64,000 nucleotides of DNA from Nonomuraea coxensis DSM 45129 (GTDB lineage Bacteria > Actinomycetota > Actinomycetes > Streptosporangiales > Streptosporangiaceae). The stretch is taken from contig NZ_CP068985.1 of assembly GCF_019397265.1 (NCBI RefSeq), positions 4,258,501 to 4,322,500 of the forward strand, given 5' to 3'. The notes under the pieces are model-generated. The model searched no databases and was not told the DNA's origin. It saw nothing but the letters and a program-made list of their open reading frames with translations. The translations under genes and the position numbers were made by a program. Positions 21,333 through 34,750 of the stretch are shown here, one piece after another. Each line of letters begins with the position of its first letter. Position 1 is the first letter of the stretch.

Positions 21333-21385
21333 GACCGCTTCCCGTACCTTCCGCCGCCATCCCTGCCGAACCGCTGAGGACCGCG

Positions 21386-21814
21386 ATGTTGCGCACCATG
21401 TTCAAGTCGAAGATCCACCGCGCCACCGTCACGCACGCCGACCTGCACTACGTGGGCTCGCTGACCGTGGACGAGGACCTGATGGAGGCCGCCGACCTGC
21501 TGGAGGGCGAGCTCGTCGCGGTCGTGGACGTCACCAACGGCGCCCGCCTGGAGACCTACGTGATCACCGGCGAGCGGGGCAGCGGGGTGATCGGCGTCAA
21601 CGGCGCGGCCGCCCACCTGGTCGCGCCAGGAGACCTGGTCATCGTGATCGCCTACGGACAGTACGCGCCCGCCGAGCTGCCCGGCCGCCGCCCGCGCGTC
21701 GTCCACGTGGACGACGCGAACCGGATCGTCGACCTCGACGCCGACCCGGCCCGCCCGGTGCCGGGCGCCGCCGGCCAGGCCGTGCCCGCGGGCGCGGCGA
21801 GGAGGACCCGATGA
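21386..21814 (+). CDS. panD: Aspartate 1-decarboxylase (pyruvoyl-dependent)
   Basis: PanD makes beta-alanine and CO2 from L-aspartate using a pyruvoyl group formed by self-cleavage. The protein is 142 residues: MLRTMFKSKIHRATVTHADL at the start, then HYVGSLTVDEDL with the Gly-Ser self-cleavage pair near residue 24, and NGARLETYVI, GVIGVNGAAAHLV and GDLVIVIAYGQ further on. An in-frame ATG lies earlier (21311) inside the preceding gene, but homology and GAGGA six nt before 21386 fix the start there. It sits between the A-T-C gene (53-nt gap) and the carrier gene (ATGA overlap). A second, dedicated copy inside an NRPS operon implies that beta-alanine is a building block here; boosted phosphopantetheine/CoA supply is the other explanation. 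Confidence 0.95.
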   Translation: MLRTMFKSKIHRATVTHADLHYVGSLTVDEDLMEAADLLEGELVAVVDVTNGARLETYVITGERGSGVIGVNGAAAHLVAPGDLVIVIAYGQYAPAELPGRRPRVVHVDDANRIVDLDADPARPVPGAAGQAVPAGAARRTR

Positions 21815-22054
21815 GCACCACGTACGACGCCGTCTACGCCGCGCTCGCCGAGGACTGGAAGGAACTGCTCGACGTGGAGCGGGTCGGCCCCGGCGACGAC
21901 TTCTTCGAGCTGGGCGGCCACTCGCTGGTCGCCATCCAGGTCGTCGCGCGGCTGCGCCGCCGGCACGGCGTCGAGGTGCCCGTGGCCGAGGTGTTCGCCC
22001 GGCCCACGCCGGCCGAGCTGGCCGCGGCCGTGTGCGAGCTGCTGGAGGCGGGCG

Positions 22055-22074
<20 letters not shown>
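21811..22074 (+). CDS. Freestanding peptidyl carrier protein
   Basis: Stand-alone T domain of 87 residues: DDFFELGGHSLVAIQVV with the phosphopantetheine Ser near residue 38. The ATG overlaps the panD stop and the 3' end overlaps the next NRPS gene by 20 nt. It has no A or C domain, so it must be charged in trans (a freestanding A domain) and be acylated by the C domain of the A-T-C protein. The downstream C-A-T-TE protein then supplies the next C. Its position right behind panD makes it the natural carrier for beta-alanine or for the glycine-like substrate of the A domain at 16783. Confidence 0.94.
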
Positions 22075-25969
<3,895 letters not shown>

Positions 25970-25990
25970 GGGCCACGGGGCGGGCGGCGG

Positions 25991-26638
25991 TCAGACGACG
26001 CCCGCCTTGTGGGCGTACACGGCGGCCTGCAGCCGGTCGCGTACCTGGAGCTTGCTGAGGAGGTTGGAGATGTGGAACTTCACCGTCGCCTCGCTGACGT
26101 ACAGCTTGGCCGCGATCTCGGTGTTGTTCAGCCCGTCGGCCACCAGCACCAGCACCTCGCGCTCCCGCTCGGTCAGCCCCTCGGCCACCTTGGCCGCCTG
26201 GTGGCGGGCGCCCCGCCGGCGGTAGTGGCGCAGGAACATGCTGGCGGCGCGCGGCGCGAGGAACGCCTCGCCCGCCGCCACCGCCCGTACCGCCCAGACC
26301 AGCTCGTCCTGGTCGCTGGAGCGCAGCAGGAAGCCGCTCGCCCCGGCCTGGACCGCCTCGAACATCGCGTCGGGCCGCTCGGTCAGGAAGATGGTGCGCA
26401 CCTGCTCGGCCAGCGGGTCGCCGCCGAGACGGGTGATCACCTGGATGCCGTCGAGGCCGGGCAGCGCCTCGTCGACGATGGCCACGTCGGGCCGCAGCCC
26501 GCGGGCCTTGGCGACCGCCTCGAAGCCGTCGCCGGCCTCGCCGGCCACCCTGACGCCCGCGTCCGTCTCCAGCACCGAACGCAGCGCGGTGCGCAGCAGC
26601 CGCTCCGGGTAGCACAGCAGGACCCGGACCGCCGTCAT
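25991..26638 (-). CDS. LuxR-type response regulator with atypical receiver
   Basis: DNA-binding regulator of 215 residues. The C-terminal HTH is clear: LTEREREVLVLVADGLNNTE followed by IAAKLYVSEATVKFHISNLL. The N-terminal half follows the receiver fold and retains a phospho-acceptor-like Asp in VAIVDEALPGLDG. However, the acidic pair that binds magnesium after beta-1 is missing (VLLCYPE instead of a VxxxDD motif), and the usual Lys after beta-5 is not evident. It may act without phosphorylation or sense something else. The ATG overlaps the stop of the HTH gene at 26635 by 4 nt. No histidine kinase is present in the window. Lying between the two halves of the cluster, it is a likely pathway-specific regulator. 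Confidence 0.9.
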   Translation of the reverse strand: MTAVRVLLCYPERLLRTALRSVLETDAGVRVAGEAGDGFEAVAKARGLRPDVAIVDEALPGLDGIQVITRLGGDPLAEQVRTIFLTERPDAMFEAVQAGASGFLLRSSDQDELVWAVRAVAAGEAFLAPRAASMFLRHYRRRGARHQAAKVAEGLTEREREVLVLVADGLNNTEIAAKLYVSEATVKFHISNLLSKLQVRDRLQAAVYAHKAGVV

Positions 26639-27384
26639 GCGCCCGCCTCCAGGGCGACGCGCCGGGTCACGGCGAGGCCGGGCAGCGGCGCGCCGCTGGT
26701 GACGAGCACGCCGGTGAACCCGAGCGCCAGCAGCGGGCGGACCTGGGCCGCCGACGCCGCGCCGTCGGCCAGCAGCAGGCAGCGCTGCCCGCCGAGCGTG
26801 CGGTCCAGGTGCTCACGGCGTACGGCGGCGCGCAGCTCCTCCGGCTCGCGCCGGTCGGCGGCGAGGTCCACGAAGACGGCCCGCACGCCCAGCCGGACCC
26901 GCAGCACATGCGCGCACTGCACGGCGAACGTGGTCCGCCCGGCGCCCGTCCCGAGAGCGCCGGTCCCCGGGGCGCCGGTCACGGCCACCACGGCGGGCTC
27001 CCCGCCGCCGGAGGCCGCCGAGACCGTCTCCTCCACCTCGCGCAGCAGCGGCACCAGGGCCAGCGGCACCACGTCGCTCACCGCCGGCGGCTCCCAGGGC
27101 GGCGGCGCGAACGGCGGGGCGGCGGGCACGCGCCGCAGCCCGGTCTCGAACGTCACCCGGTCCTCGCCGCTCAGCTCCAGGGCCGTGGCCAGGCGCAGGA
27201 TCGACGTACGGTGCGGGAACCGGGTCCGCCCCCGCTCCAGGTCGCGCAGCGCGCGCACGCTCATCCGGGCGCGCTCGGCCAGCTCCTCCTGCGTGAGCCT
27301 GGCCCGGTCCCGATGCGTGCGCAGCAGCCGGGCGAAGAGCTGGCTGTCGGACAACAAGCTGTCGGACAACAGTGCGGCCGTCAC
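26635..27384 (-). CDS. XRE-type HTH regulator with degenerate P-loop region
   Basis: Protein of 249 residues from the GTG at 27384, chosen because GGGAGG lies 4 nt upstream; in-frame ATGs at 27444 and 27495 lack such a site. Residues about 20-75 form a helix-turn-helix of the XRE class (RLTQEELAERARMSVRALRD, then LERGR). A Pro-rich linker leads to a segment resembling the start of the STAND ATPase domain of AfsR-like regulators, but the P-loop reads GAPGTGALGTGAGRTTFA, with Arg where Lys is expected, and the protein stops about 100 residues later. It is thus either a truncated or a minimal regulator. It diverges from the precursor operon at 27519 and overlaps the response-regulator gene by 4 nt. 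Confidence 0.82.
   Translation of the reverse strand: MTAALLSDSLLSDSQLFARLLRTHRDRARLTQEELAERARMSVRALRDLERGRTRFPHRTSILRLATALELSGEDRVTFETGLRRVPAAPPFAPPPWEPPAVSDVVPLALVPLLREVEETVSAASGGGEPAVVAVTGAPGTGALGTGAGRTTFAVQCAHVLRVRLGVRAVFVDLAADRREPEELRAAVRREHLDRTLGGQRCLLLADGAASAAQVRPLLALGFTGVLVTSGAPLPGLAVTRRVALEAGA
27343..27370. repeat. 13-bp tandem direct repeat
   Basis: GCTGTCGGACAAC occurs at 27343-27355 and again at 27358-27370, a 15-bp period. It lies in the first codons of the HTH regulator and encodes the duplicated LLSDS-LLSDS. It may be a simple in-frame slippage product or a binding site overlapping the start of the gene. Confidence 0.8.
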
Positions 27385-27518
27385 AGGTCCTCCCGTCCCA
27401 ACACGATGGACAAACCGTACGAAGGCCGCGTTATCGGTGAACATTGCCCCGGTTACCGGGGCGATATCGCCGGTCATTCTTCCTGGCCCGGCCATCGCGC
27501 CGCTGGCACGGTGAGCCC
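27385..27518. promoter_or_regulatory. Divergent control region with two adjacent palindromes
   Basis: A 134-bp gap between the HTH regulator and the precursor operon. CCCCGGT-T-ACCGGGG at 27447-27461 is a perfect inverted repeat with a one-base centre; GCGATATCGC at 27461-27470 is a perfect palindrome directly abutting it, and the flanks ACCGG/CCGGT extend the symmetry imperfectly. The region is lower in GC than its surroundings. A TGGACA-like -35 (27412-27417) is visible for the plus strand, but no good -10 element. These palindromes are operator candidates for one of the adjacent regulators. Confidence 0.5.
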
Positions 27519-29099
27519 ATGCTCCCCACAGGACGAATAGAGCGCGCGCCCGCCGCGCTGCTGGAGGAGGCGGTGCTGGCGCAGCGGTTCGACTGGGAGG
27601 CGCGCCAGCTGCTGCGGCACTACGTCTGGATCGAACTGGCGCACCTCGCCGAGTACGCCCGCATGGGCCTGCTCGACGCGGACGCCGCCGGGCGCGTCCG
27701 CGCGGCCCTGCTGGACCTCACCCCCGGCGACCTCGCGGCCGAGCGTACGGCCGCCATGTCCGACCCCCTGTTCGCGCTGGAACGCGCCGTGCAGTCCCGC
27801 CTCCCCGAGGGGACGGCCCCCGCCTGGCACGTGGACCGCAGCCGCAACGACGTACAGGCGTGCGCGCAGCTCATGCTGGGCCGCGAACGCCTGCAGGCCA
27901 CCGCGGCCGGCGTCCGCGAGCTGGCCCGCACCGCCGTACGGGTGGCCGCCGGGCACACCACCTCCCTCATGCCCGGCTACACCCAGCACCAGAGCGCCCA
28001 CCCCGTCACGCTCGGCTTCTACCTGGCCGCGCTCGCCGAGGCGGCCACCGGCGCGGCCGAGTCCATGAACGCCCTCGCCGACGCCGTCAACCTCTGCCCG
28101 CTCGGCGCCGGCGCCCTCGCCGGCCTCGAACTCCCGTGGGACCGGCGCCGGCTGGCGGACGCCCTCGGCTTCGCCGCCCCCCAGCCGCACGCGCTCACCT
28201 CCGTCGCCTCCCGCGCGTGGGTGCTGCGCTCGGCCGCCGAGCTGGCGGTGCTCGGCACCACGCTGAGCCGCTTCCTCACCGACCTGCTGTGGTGGAGCGG
28301 CGCGAGCTGCCGCTTCCTCGACCTGCCCGACGAGCTGGCCGGCATCTCCTCGGCCATGCCCCACAAGCGCAACTTCCCGGTGCTCGAACGCGCCCGCGGC
28401 ATGACCGGCCACCTCGTCGGCCTGGCCACCGACCTGATGATCGGCCAGCGCAACACCGGCTACACCAACCTCGTCGAGGTCTCCAAGGAGAGCACCCGCT
28501 TCCTGGAGGACCTCTTCAGCACCGGCGACACCATGCTGCGCCTGACCGAGACCGCCGTCGCCGGGCTGCGCCTCCGCGCCGGCCGGGCCGCCCGCGCCGC
28601 GGGCGCGGAGCCGTCCACCACCTCCACCGTGGCCAACCGGCTCACCCTGGAGCACGGCGTCCCCGCCAGGACCGCCCAGGTCGCCGTGGGCCGGTGGATC
28701 GCCGCCGCCGCCCGCGGGCTCGGCGAGGACGCCGAGCTGACCCCCGGCCTGCTCACCGCCGCCGGCCTCACGGCCGCGTGCGCCGCGCTCGGCCACGACG
28801 TGCCGCCCGACGAGCCGCGGCTGCGCGCCGACCTGGACGCAGCGACCTCGCTGGAACGCCGGGTCACCGACGGCTCCACCCGCCCGGACCGGGTCGAGCG
28901 ACTGCTGGCCGAGACCACCGACCGCCTAGCCGCCGCCGACCTCGCCGCGGCCACCCACACCGCCCGCCTCCAGTCCGCCCACCACCGGACCACCCTTGCC
29001 ACCCCCACCGCCCCCATCCCCACCGCCGTCCCCACTCCCAGCTTCACCGGCGTCCCCACCCCCAGCCTCAACACACCGGACGCGGAGCGGCCGTCATGA
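27519..29099 (+). CDS. Argininosuccinate lyase-like enzyme
   Basis: Member of the aspartase/fumarase superfamily, 526 residues. The three conserved regions are present in modified form: DRSRNDVQACAQ (ASL: GRSRNDQ), GYTQHQSAHPVTLG (ASL: GYTHLQRAQPV) and ISSAMPHKRNFPVLERARG (the mobile signature loop with its catalytic Ser). Departures from true ASL and the biosynthetic context argue against arginine synthesis. In friulimicin- and pacidamycin-type clusters such a lyase is assigned to fumarate release from an aspartate adduct during 2,3-diaminobutyrate formation. ATG 27519 has GGTGAG just upstream; GTG 27511 is an alternative. The last 35 residues are a Thr/Pro-rich low-complexity tail (ATPTAPIPTAVPTPS). 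First gene of a tightly overlapping operon. Confidence 0.88.
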   Translation: MLPTGRIERAPAALLEEAVLAQRFDWEARQLLRHYVWIELAHLAEYARMGLLDADAAGRVRAALLDLTPGDLAAERTAAMSDPLFALERAVQSRLPEGTAPAWHVDRSRNDVQACAQLMLGRERLQATAAGVRELARTAVRVAAGHTTSLMPGYTQHQSAHPVTLGFYLAALAEAATGAAESMNALADAVNLCPLGAGALAGLELPWDRRRLADALGFAAPQPHALTSVASRAWVLRSAAELAVLGTTLSRFLTDLLWWSGASCRFLDLPDELAGISSAMPHKRNFPVLERARGMTGHLVGLATDLMIGQRNTGYTNLVEVSKESTRFLEDLFSTGDTMLRLTETAVAGLRLRAGRAARAAGAEPSTTSTVANRLTLEHGVPARTAQVAVGRWIAAAARGLGEDAELTPGLLTAAGLTAACAALGHDVPPDEPRLRADLDAATSLERRVTDGSTRPDRVERLLAETTDRLAAADLAAATHTARLQSAHHRTTLATPTAPIPTAVPTPSFTGVPTPSLNTPDAERPS

Positions 29100-30025
29100 C
29101 CATCCACCTCCAAGCCGCAGGACGGGCCGCCGGCGGACGATCGGGAGGCGTGGGCCGGGGCCGCGCCCCCGGCACCTTCGGCGAGCTGCTGCAGGGCATC
29201 CTGCGCCCCGGCACCGACTTCCTCGTCACCTTCCCCGTCGACCTCTACGTGGAGGCCGCCTTCGAGCCCGACCCGCAGCTCGACCAGGTGATCGTCTCCC
29301 CGCCGCACAAGGCGAAGTCGCAGCGCCTGGCCACCGCGATCCTCGCCCACTATGAGGCGCCCCCCGGCGGCTGGCTCATGATCAACAGCGCGCTGCCCGA
29401 GGGCAAGGGCATGGCCAGCTCCACCGCCGACCTCGTGGCCACCGCCCGCGCGGTGGACGCCGCCTTCCGGCTCAAGCTGCCCAACCGGCTGCTGCAACGG
29501 CTGATGGCCGGGATCGAGCCGTCCGACGGCGTCATGCACCCCGGGATCACCGCGTTCTTCCACCGCGAGGTCAGGCTGCACCGCCGGATGGGCGCCCTGC
29601 CGCAGCTCACCATCGCCGGCATCGACGACGGCGACGACGCGGACAGCGCCGCCACCGTGGACACCGTCGCCTTCAACCGCACCCGCAAGCCCATCCCCGC
29701 GCACTGGGCCGACCGCTACGGCCAGCTCCTGGAGGAGCTGACGGCCGCCGTGCACGACAGAGACCTCGCCGCCGTCGGCCGGGTCTCCTCCGCCAGCGCC
29801 CGCCTGTTCCAGACCTTCAACGCCAAGCCCCACCTCGCCGAGGTCGAGGAGATCGGCCGCGACGTCGGCGCGCTGGGCGTCGTCGTCGGGCACAGCGGCA
29901 CCTGCCTGGGCCTCCTGCTGTCCCGCGACGACCCGCGGCACGGGACGCAGCTCGCCCGCGCACTCAACGAACTGGAGCGGCTGGGACGGCCGCTCATCGT
30001 CTGCAGGAGCACGAGCCGAGCATGA
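29096..30025 (+). CDS. GHMP kinase, L-threonine kinase (PduX)-like
   Basis: Kinase of 309 residues of the GHMP superfamily. The N-terminal APGTFGELLQG matches the PduX-type opening, and INSALPEGKGMASSTADL is the ATP-binding GHMP motif (PxxxGxxSS). VVGHSGTCLGLLLS near the C-terminus is the third GHMP region. PduX makes O-phospho-L-threonine; that product is the expected activated substrate for the PLP enzyme encoded next. It overlaps its neighbours by 4 nt at both ends. Homoserine or serine as substrate cannot be excluded by sequence. Confidence 0.9.
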   Translation: MTIHLQAAGRAAGGRSGGVGRGRAPGTFGELLQGILRPGTDFLVTFPVDLYVEAAFEPDPQLDQVIVSPPHKAKSQRLATAILAHYEAPPGGWLMINSALPEGKGMASSTADLVATARAVDAAFRLKLPNRLLQRLMAGIEPSDGVMHPGITAFFHREVRLHRRMGALPQLTIAGIDDGDDADSAATVDTVAFNRTRKPIPAHWADRYGQLLEELTAAVHDRDLAAVGRVSSASARLFQTFNAKPHLAEVEEIGRDVGALGVVVGHSGTCLGLLLSRDDPRHGTQLARALNELERLGRPLIVCRSTSRA

Positions 30026-31110
30026 GACAGAACGACCCGAACCCCGCCCCCATCCCCGCCCCGAACCCCGCCTGGGCGTCGACCCTGCGCGCCGACGCCG
30101 TGGACGCCATCGGCCGCACCCCGTTGCTGCTGCTGCGCCCCGGCGGCGGCGCCCCCGTGTACGCCAAGCTGGAGCTGGCCAACCCGTACGGCATGAAGGA
30201 CCGGGTCGCCAAGCAGTCGATCCTCGCCGCCCGCGCCGACGGCACGCTGCGCGAGGGCGGCCTCGTCGTCGAGAGCTCCTCCGGCACCCTCGCCATGGGC
30301 GTGGCGCTGGTCGGCGGCTACCTCGGCCACCCGGTGCACATCGTCACCGACCCCCGCATGGACGCCATCACCAAGGCCAAGCTGGCGGCGCTCGGCGCGA
30401 CGCTCGACGTGGTGCCCGCCATGACGGCCAACGGCTGGCAGAGCGCCCGCCTGGAGCGGCTGCGCGCCGTCATGGCCGCGAACCCGGGCGCGTTCTGGCC
30501 CCGCCAGTACGACAACCCGCAGAACCCCGCCGCCTACGAGGCCCTCGCCGCCGAGCTGACCGCCGAGCTGCCCCGCGTGGACGTGCTCGTCGGCCCGGTC
30601 GGCAGCGGCGGCTCCCTCTGCGGGACGGCCCGCGCGCTCCGCCGCGCCAACCCCGGCCTGCGCGTCGTCGCCGTGGACGCGGCGGGCAGCGTCATCTTCG
30701 GCCAGCCCGACGAGCCGCGCAGGCTGCAGAGCGGCCTCGGCAACAGCCTCGTGCCGGCCAACGTCGACTTCTCCGTCATCGACGAGGTGCACTGGCTGTC
30801 GGACCGGGAGGCGTTCGCCGCGACGCTGGAGCTGGCCGCCCGCGAGACGGTCTTCGCGGGCAACAGCTCCGGCTCGGCGTACGTGGTGGCCCGCTGGCTG
30901 GCCGCCCGCCTCGGCCCGTCCGCCACCGTCGTGGTCATCTTCCCCGACCGCGGCGACCGGTACGCCCACACCATCTACGACCCCGCCTACCGGGCCGCGC
31001 ACGGCCTGACGGACCTGCGCCCGCCCGTGGCCCCCCGCCGCATCGGCCTCGCCGACACCGCCGAGAGCTGGTCGTACGCCACGCTCGGCCGCGAACGGGA
31101 GTACGCATGA
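30022..31110 (+). CDS. Cysteine synthase-like PLP enzyme (beta-replacement)
   Basis: Fold-type II PLP enzyme of 362 residues. AIGRTPLLLL opens the fold, NPYGMKDRVAKQSI carries the PLP-binding Lys, ESSSGTLAMG is the substrate/cofactor loop (SSGNxG in cysteine synthase, here with Thr for Asn), and VGPVGSGGSLCG binds the PLP phosphate. Cysteine synthases act on activated serine; beside a threonine kinase and an argininosuccinate lyase-like gene the likely reaction is replacement of phosphate of O-phosphothreonine by an amine donor such as aspartate, on the way to 2,3-diaminobutyrate. SbnA- and VioB-type enzymes are relatives with similar chemistry on phosphoserine. 4-nt overlaps on both sides. 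Confidence 0.9.
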   Translation: MRQNDPNPAPIPAPNPAWASTLRADAVDAIGRTPLLLLRPGGGAPVYAKLELANPYGMKDRVAKQSILAARADGTLREGGLVVESSSGTLAMGVALVGGYLGHPVHIVTDPRMDAITKAKLAALGATLDVVPAMTANGWQSARLERLRAVMAANPGAFWPRQYDNPQNPAAYEALAAELTAELPRVDVLVGPVGSGGSLCGTARALRRANPGLRVVAVDAAGSVIFGQPDEPRRLQSGLGNSLVPANVDFSVIDEVHWLSDREAFAATLELAARETVFAGNSSGSAYVVARWLAARLGPSATVVVIFPDRGDRYAHTIYDPAYRAAHGLTDLRPPVAPRRIGLADTAESWSYATLGREREYA

Positions 31111-32359
31111 ACCTGGTCTTCGTCGAGTCCAACACCACCGGGTCCGGCATGCTGGCCCTCCGCAGGGCCGCCGCCCTCGGCCTGACCCCGGTGCTGGCCA
31201 CGGCCGACCCCTCCCGCTACCGCGGGCTGGCCGCGACGGGAGCGCGGACGCTCGTCTGCGACACCGGCGGCGACGGCCTGGCCGGGACGCTGCGCGAGCA
31301 GGTCGGCGACCTCGCCGGCGTCACCACCACCAGCGAGTTCTACGTCACGCTCGCCGCCCGCGCCGCCGCCGAGCTGGGCCTGCCGGGCAACCCCCCGCAG
31401 GCCATGGCCGCCTGCCGCGACAAGGGCAGGACGCGGCGGCTGCTGGCCGCCGCCCGGCTGCCGTCGCCGGTCTTCCGGTTCGTCGACGGCCGCGGCGACC
31501 TGAAGACACAGGTGCTGGCCGCCCTGTCGTGCATCGCCCTGCCCTGCGTGGTCAAACCGGTGGACGACACCGGCTCCTACGGCGTGCGGCTCTGCTCGAC
31601 CGCCCACGAGGCGGTGGCCGCCGTCGAGGCGATCGTGCGCGCGCCCGTCAACGTACGCGGCCAGCCCGCCGCCGCGACCGCCCTGGTGGAGGGCTACCTG
31701 AGCGGCCCCGAGTTCAGCCTGGAGATGCTCAGCTCGGGGGAGCGGCACGAGTGCGCCGGCATCGTCGCCAAACGGGTGACCAGCCCGCCCCACTTCGTCG
31801 AGCGCGGGCACGTCTTCCCCGCGCCGCTGCCCGCGCCCGACGCCGCCACCCTCGTCGAGACCGCCCGCCGTGCCCTCACCGCCGTCGGCGTCACGCACGG
31901 CGTCACGCACGTCGAGATGAAGCTCATCGACGGCCGCGGCTACGTCGTGGAGATCAACGCCCGCCCGGCCGGCGGCATGATCCCCGCCGTGATCGCCCGC
32001 TCCTGCGGCTTCGACCTGCTGGACGCGCACCTGCGGGCCGCCGTCGGCCTGCCGTACCCGTCGCTGCCCGAGGCGTTCACGCCGACCGGGATCGCGTTCC
32101 TGCTGGCCCCCGAGTGCCTGAACGGCCAGGAGGCGGTCCTGCGGGAGGTGCGGGGCGTACGCGAGGCGCGGCGGGTGCCCGGCGTGGCCGAGGTGACCGT
32201 CACCGCCGCCCCCGGCGCGCGGGTCCGCGCCGCCCGCAGCAGCTACGACCGGCTCGGCTACGCCATCGCCGGCGCCCCGACCCACGCCGGGCTCGACCGG
32301 GCGCTGGAACGGGCGCTCTCCAGCCTCAAGCTCACGCTCGACCCGACGAGGGGATCCGC

Positions 32360-32363
<4 letters not shown>
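31107..32363 (+). CDS. ATP-grasp carboxylate-amine ligase
   Basis: ATP-grasp enzyme of 418 residues: CRDKGRTRRLLAAARLPSPV and CVVKPVDDTGSYGVRLC (ATP-binding Lys and glycine-rich loop), VEGYLSGPEFSLEM, and HVEMKLIDGRGYVVEINARP with the metal-binding Glu-x-Asn. Known members join a carboxylate, activated as acyl-phosphate, to an amine, including L-amino acid ligases and biotin carboxylase-like proteins. It overlaps the PLP enzyme and aldolase genes by 4 nt each, so it belongs to the precursor pathway, but the classical 2,3-diaminobutyrate trio needs no such enzyme. It might form a dipeptide, protect an amine, or couple aspartate in the nitrogen-transfer step. Confidence 0.9.
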
Positions 32364-33474
<1,111 letters not shown>

Positions 33475-33478
<4 letters not shown>

Positions 33479-34722
33479 GTGGGCTGGGGCGGGGGTTCCG
33501 GTTTCTGTGGGGGTCGGCGGGGGCGTCGAACCTGGCCGACGGCCTGCTGCTGGTCGGCGTGCCGCTGCTGGCCGTCTCCCTGACCCGCTCCCCGCTGCTG
33601 ATCTCCCTGGTGAGCGCGGCGGCCACGGCCCCGTGGCTGCTGCTGGCGCTGCCGGCGGGCGCGCTCGCCGACCGCCACGACCGGCGCACGATCATGATCC
33701 TGGCCGCGTGGACGCGCGCCGCCGTCCTGGCCGGGGCCGCGCTCGCCGCCTGGCTCGGGCTGCTCGACCTGCCCCTGCTCGTCGCGGCCGTGCTGCTCGC
33801 CGGGGCGGGGGAGGTGTTCGCGGACACCGCGGCCCAGTCGGTGCTGCCCGCCACGGTGGGCCGCGACCGGCTGGCCGCGGCCAACGGCCGCCTGACGGCC
33901 GTGCAGACCCTCGGCAACCACTTCCTCGGCGCGCCGCTGGCGGGGGTGCTCGCGGCGCTCGGCGCGTACCTCGTCTTCGGCGGCGCCGCGCTGCTGTACG
34001 CGCTGGCGGCGCTGCTGCTCCTCGGCCTGCGCGGCAGGTTCGCCGCCGGGCAGGACACCACGGGGGCGCGGCTGCGTGACGACATCCGTGTGGGGCTGCG
34101 CCACCTCGGCGGGCACGCCGCGCTGCGCGGCCTGGCGGCGTTCACCGGGCTCAGCAACCTGGCCAACGGGGCGTACTTCGCGGTGTTCGTGCTGTGGGTG
34201 GTCGGCCCGGGCTCCCGGGTCGGCCTCACCCCTCAGACCTACGGCCTGGTCGCGACCACGCTCGCGGTCGGCGCGGTGCTCGGCTCGGTGCTGGCCGCCC
34301 CGCTCGCCGCCCTGGCGGGGGAGGCGCGGGCCCTGCTGGCGGTCACGACGGCCGGCGCCGCGCTGCTGCTCGTCCCGCTGCTGGCTCCCGTCCCCGCGGC
34401 GGTGTTCGCCGCCGCGGCGGGGATCGGCGCCGCCAACGCCGTCACCAACGTGGTCGCCGTGTCGCTGCGCCAGCGCCTGATCCCCGAGCACCTGCTCGGC
34501 CGGGTGAACGCCGCCTGCCGGCTCATCGGCAACGGCGCGATGCCGATCGGGGCCGCCGCCGCCGGCGCGCTCGGGACCGTGGCGGGCGTCCCCGCGGTCT
34601 TCTGGACCGCCGCCGCCCTCACCGCCGTCGCCGCCGTCGTCGTCCTGACCCAGGTCGGACCCGAGGAGACGGCCCCGCCGCGAAGCGCCCCTGGCCCCCG
34701 CGTGGCTTCTGCGGGAGAGTAG
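33475..34722 (+). CDS. MFS transporter
   Basis: Integral membrane protein of 415 residues with a run of hydrophobic segments consistent with 10-12 helices of the major facilitator superfamily. The loop ADRHDRRTIMI between helices 2 and 3 is the MFS motif A region. It begins with GTG overlapping the aldolase stop (GTGA). Closest in type to MFS proteins that export antibiotics or siderophores; placed at the end of the precursor operon it probably exports the product or protects the producer. Confidence 0.9.
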
Positions 34723-34750
34723 GACAAGATCGGCACAGGAGGAGGCGGCA

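Noticed and set aside
27385..27495. Upstream ATG starts (27444, 27495) for the HTH regulator.
   Set aside because: They would extend the gene through both palindromes of the divergent control region; GTG 27384 has a far better ribosome site and begins just ahead of the HTH.
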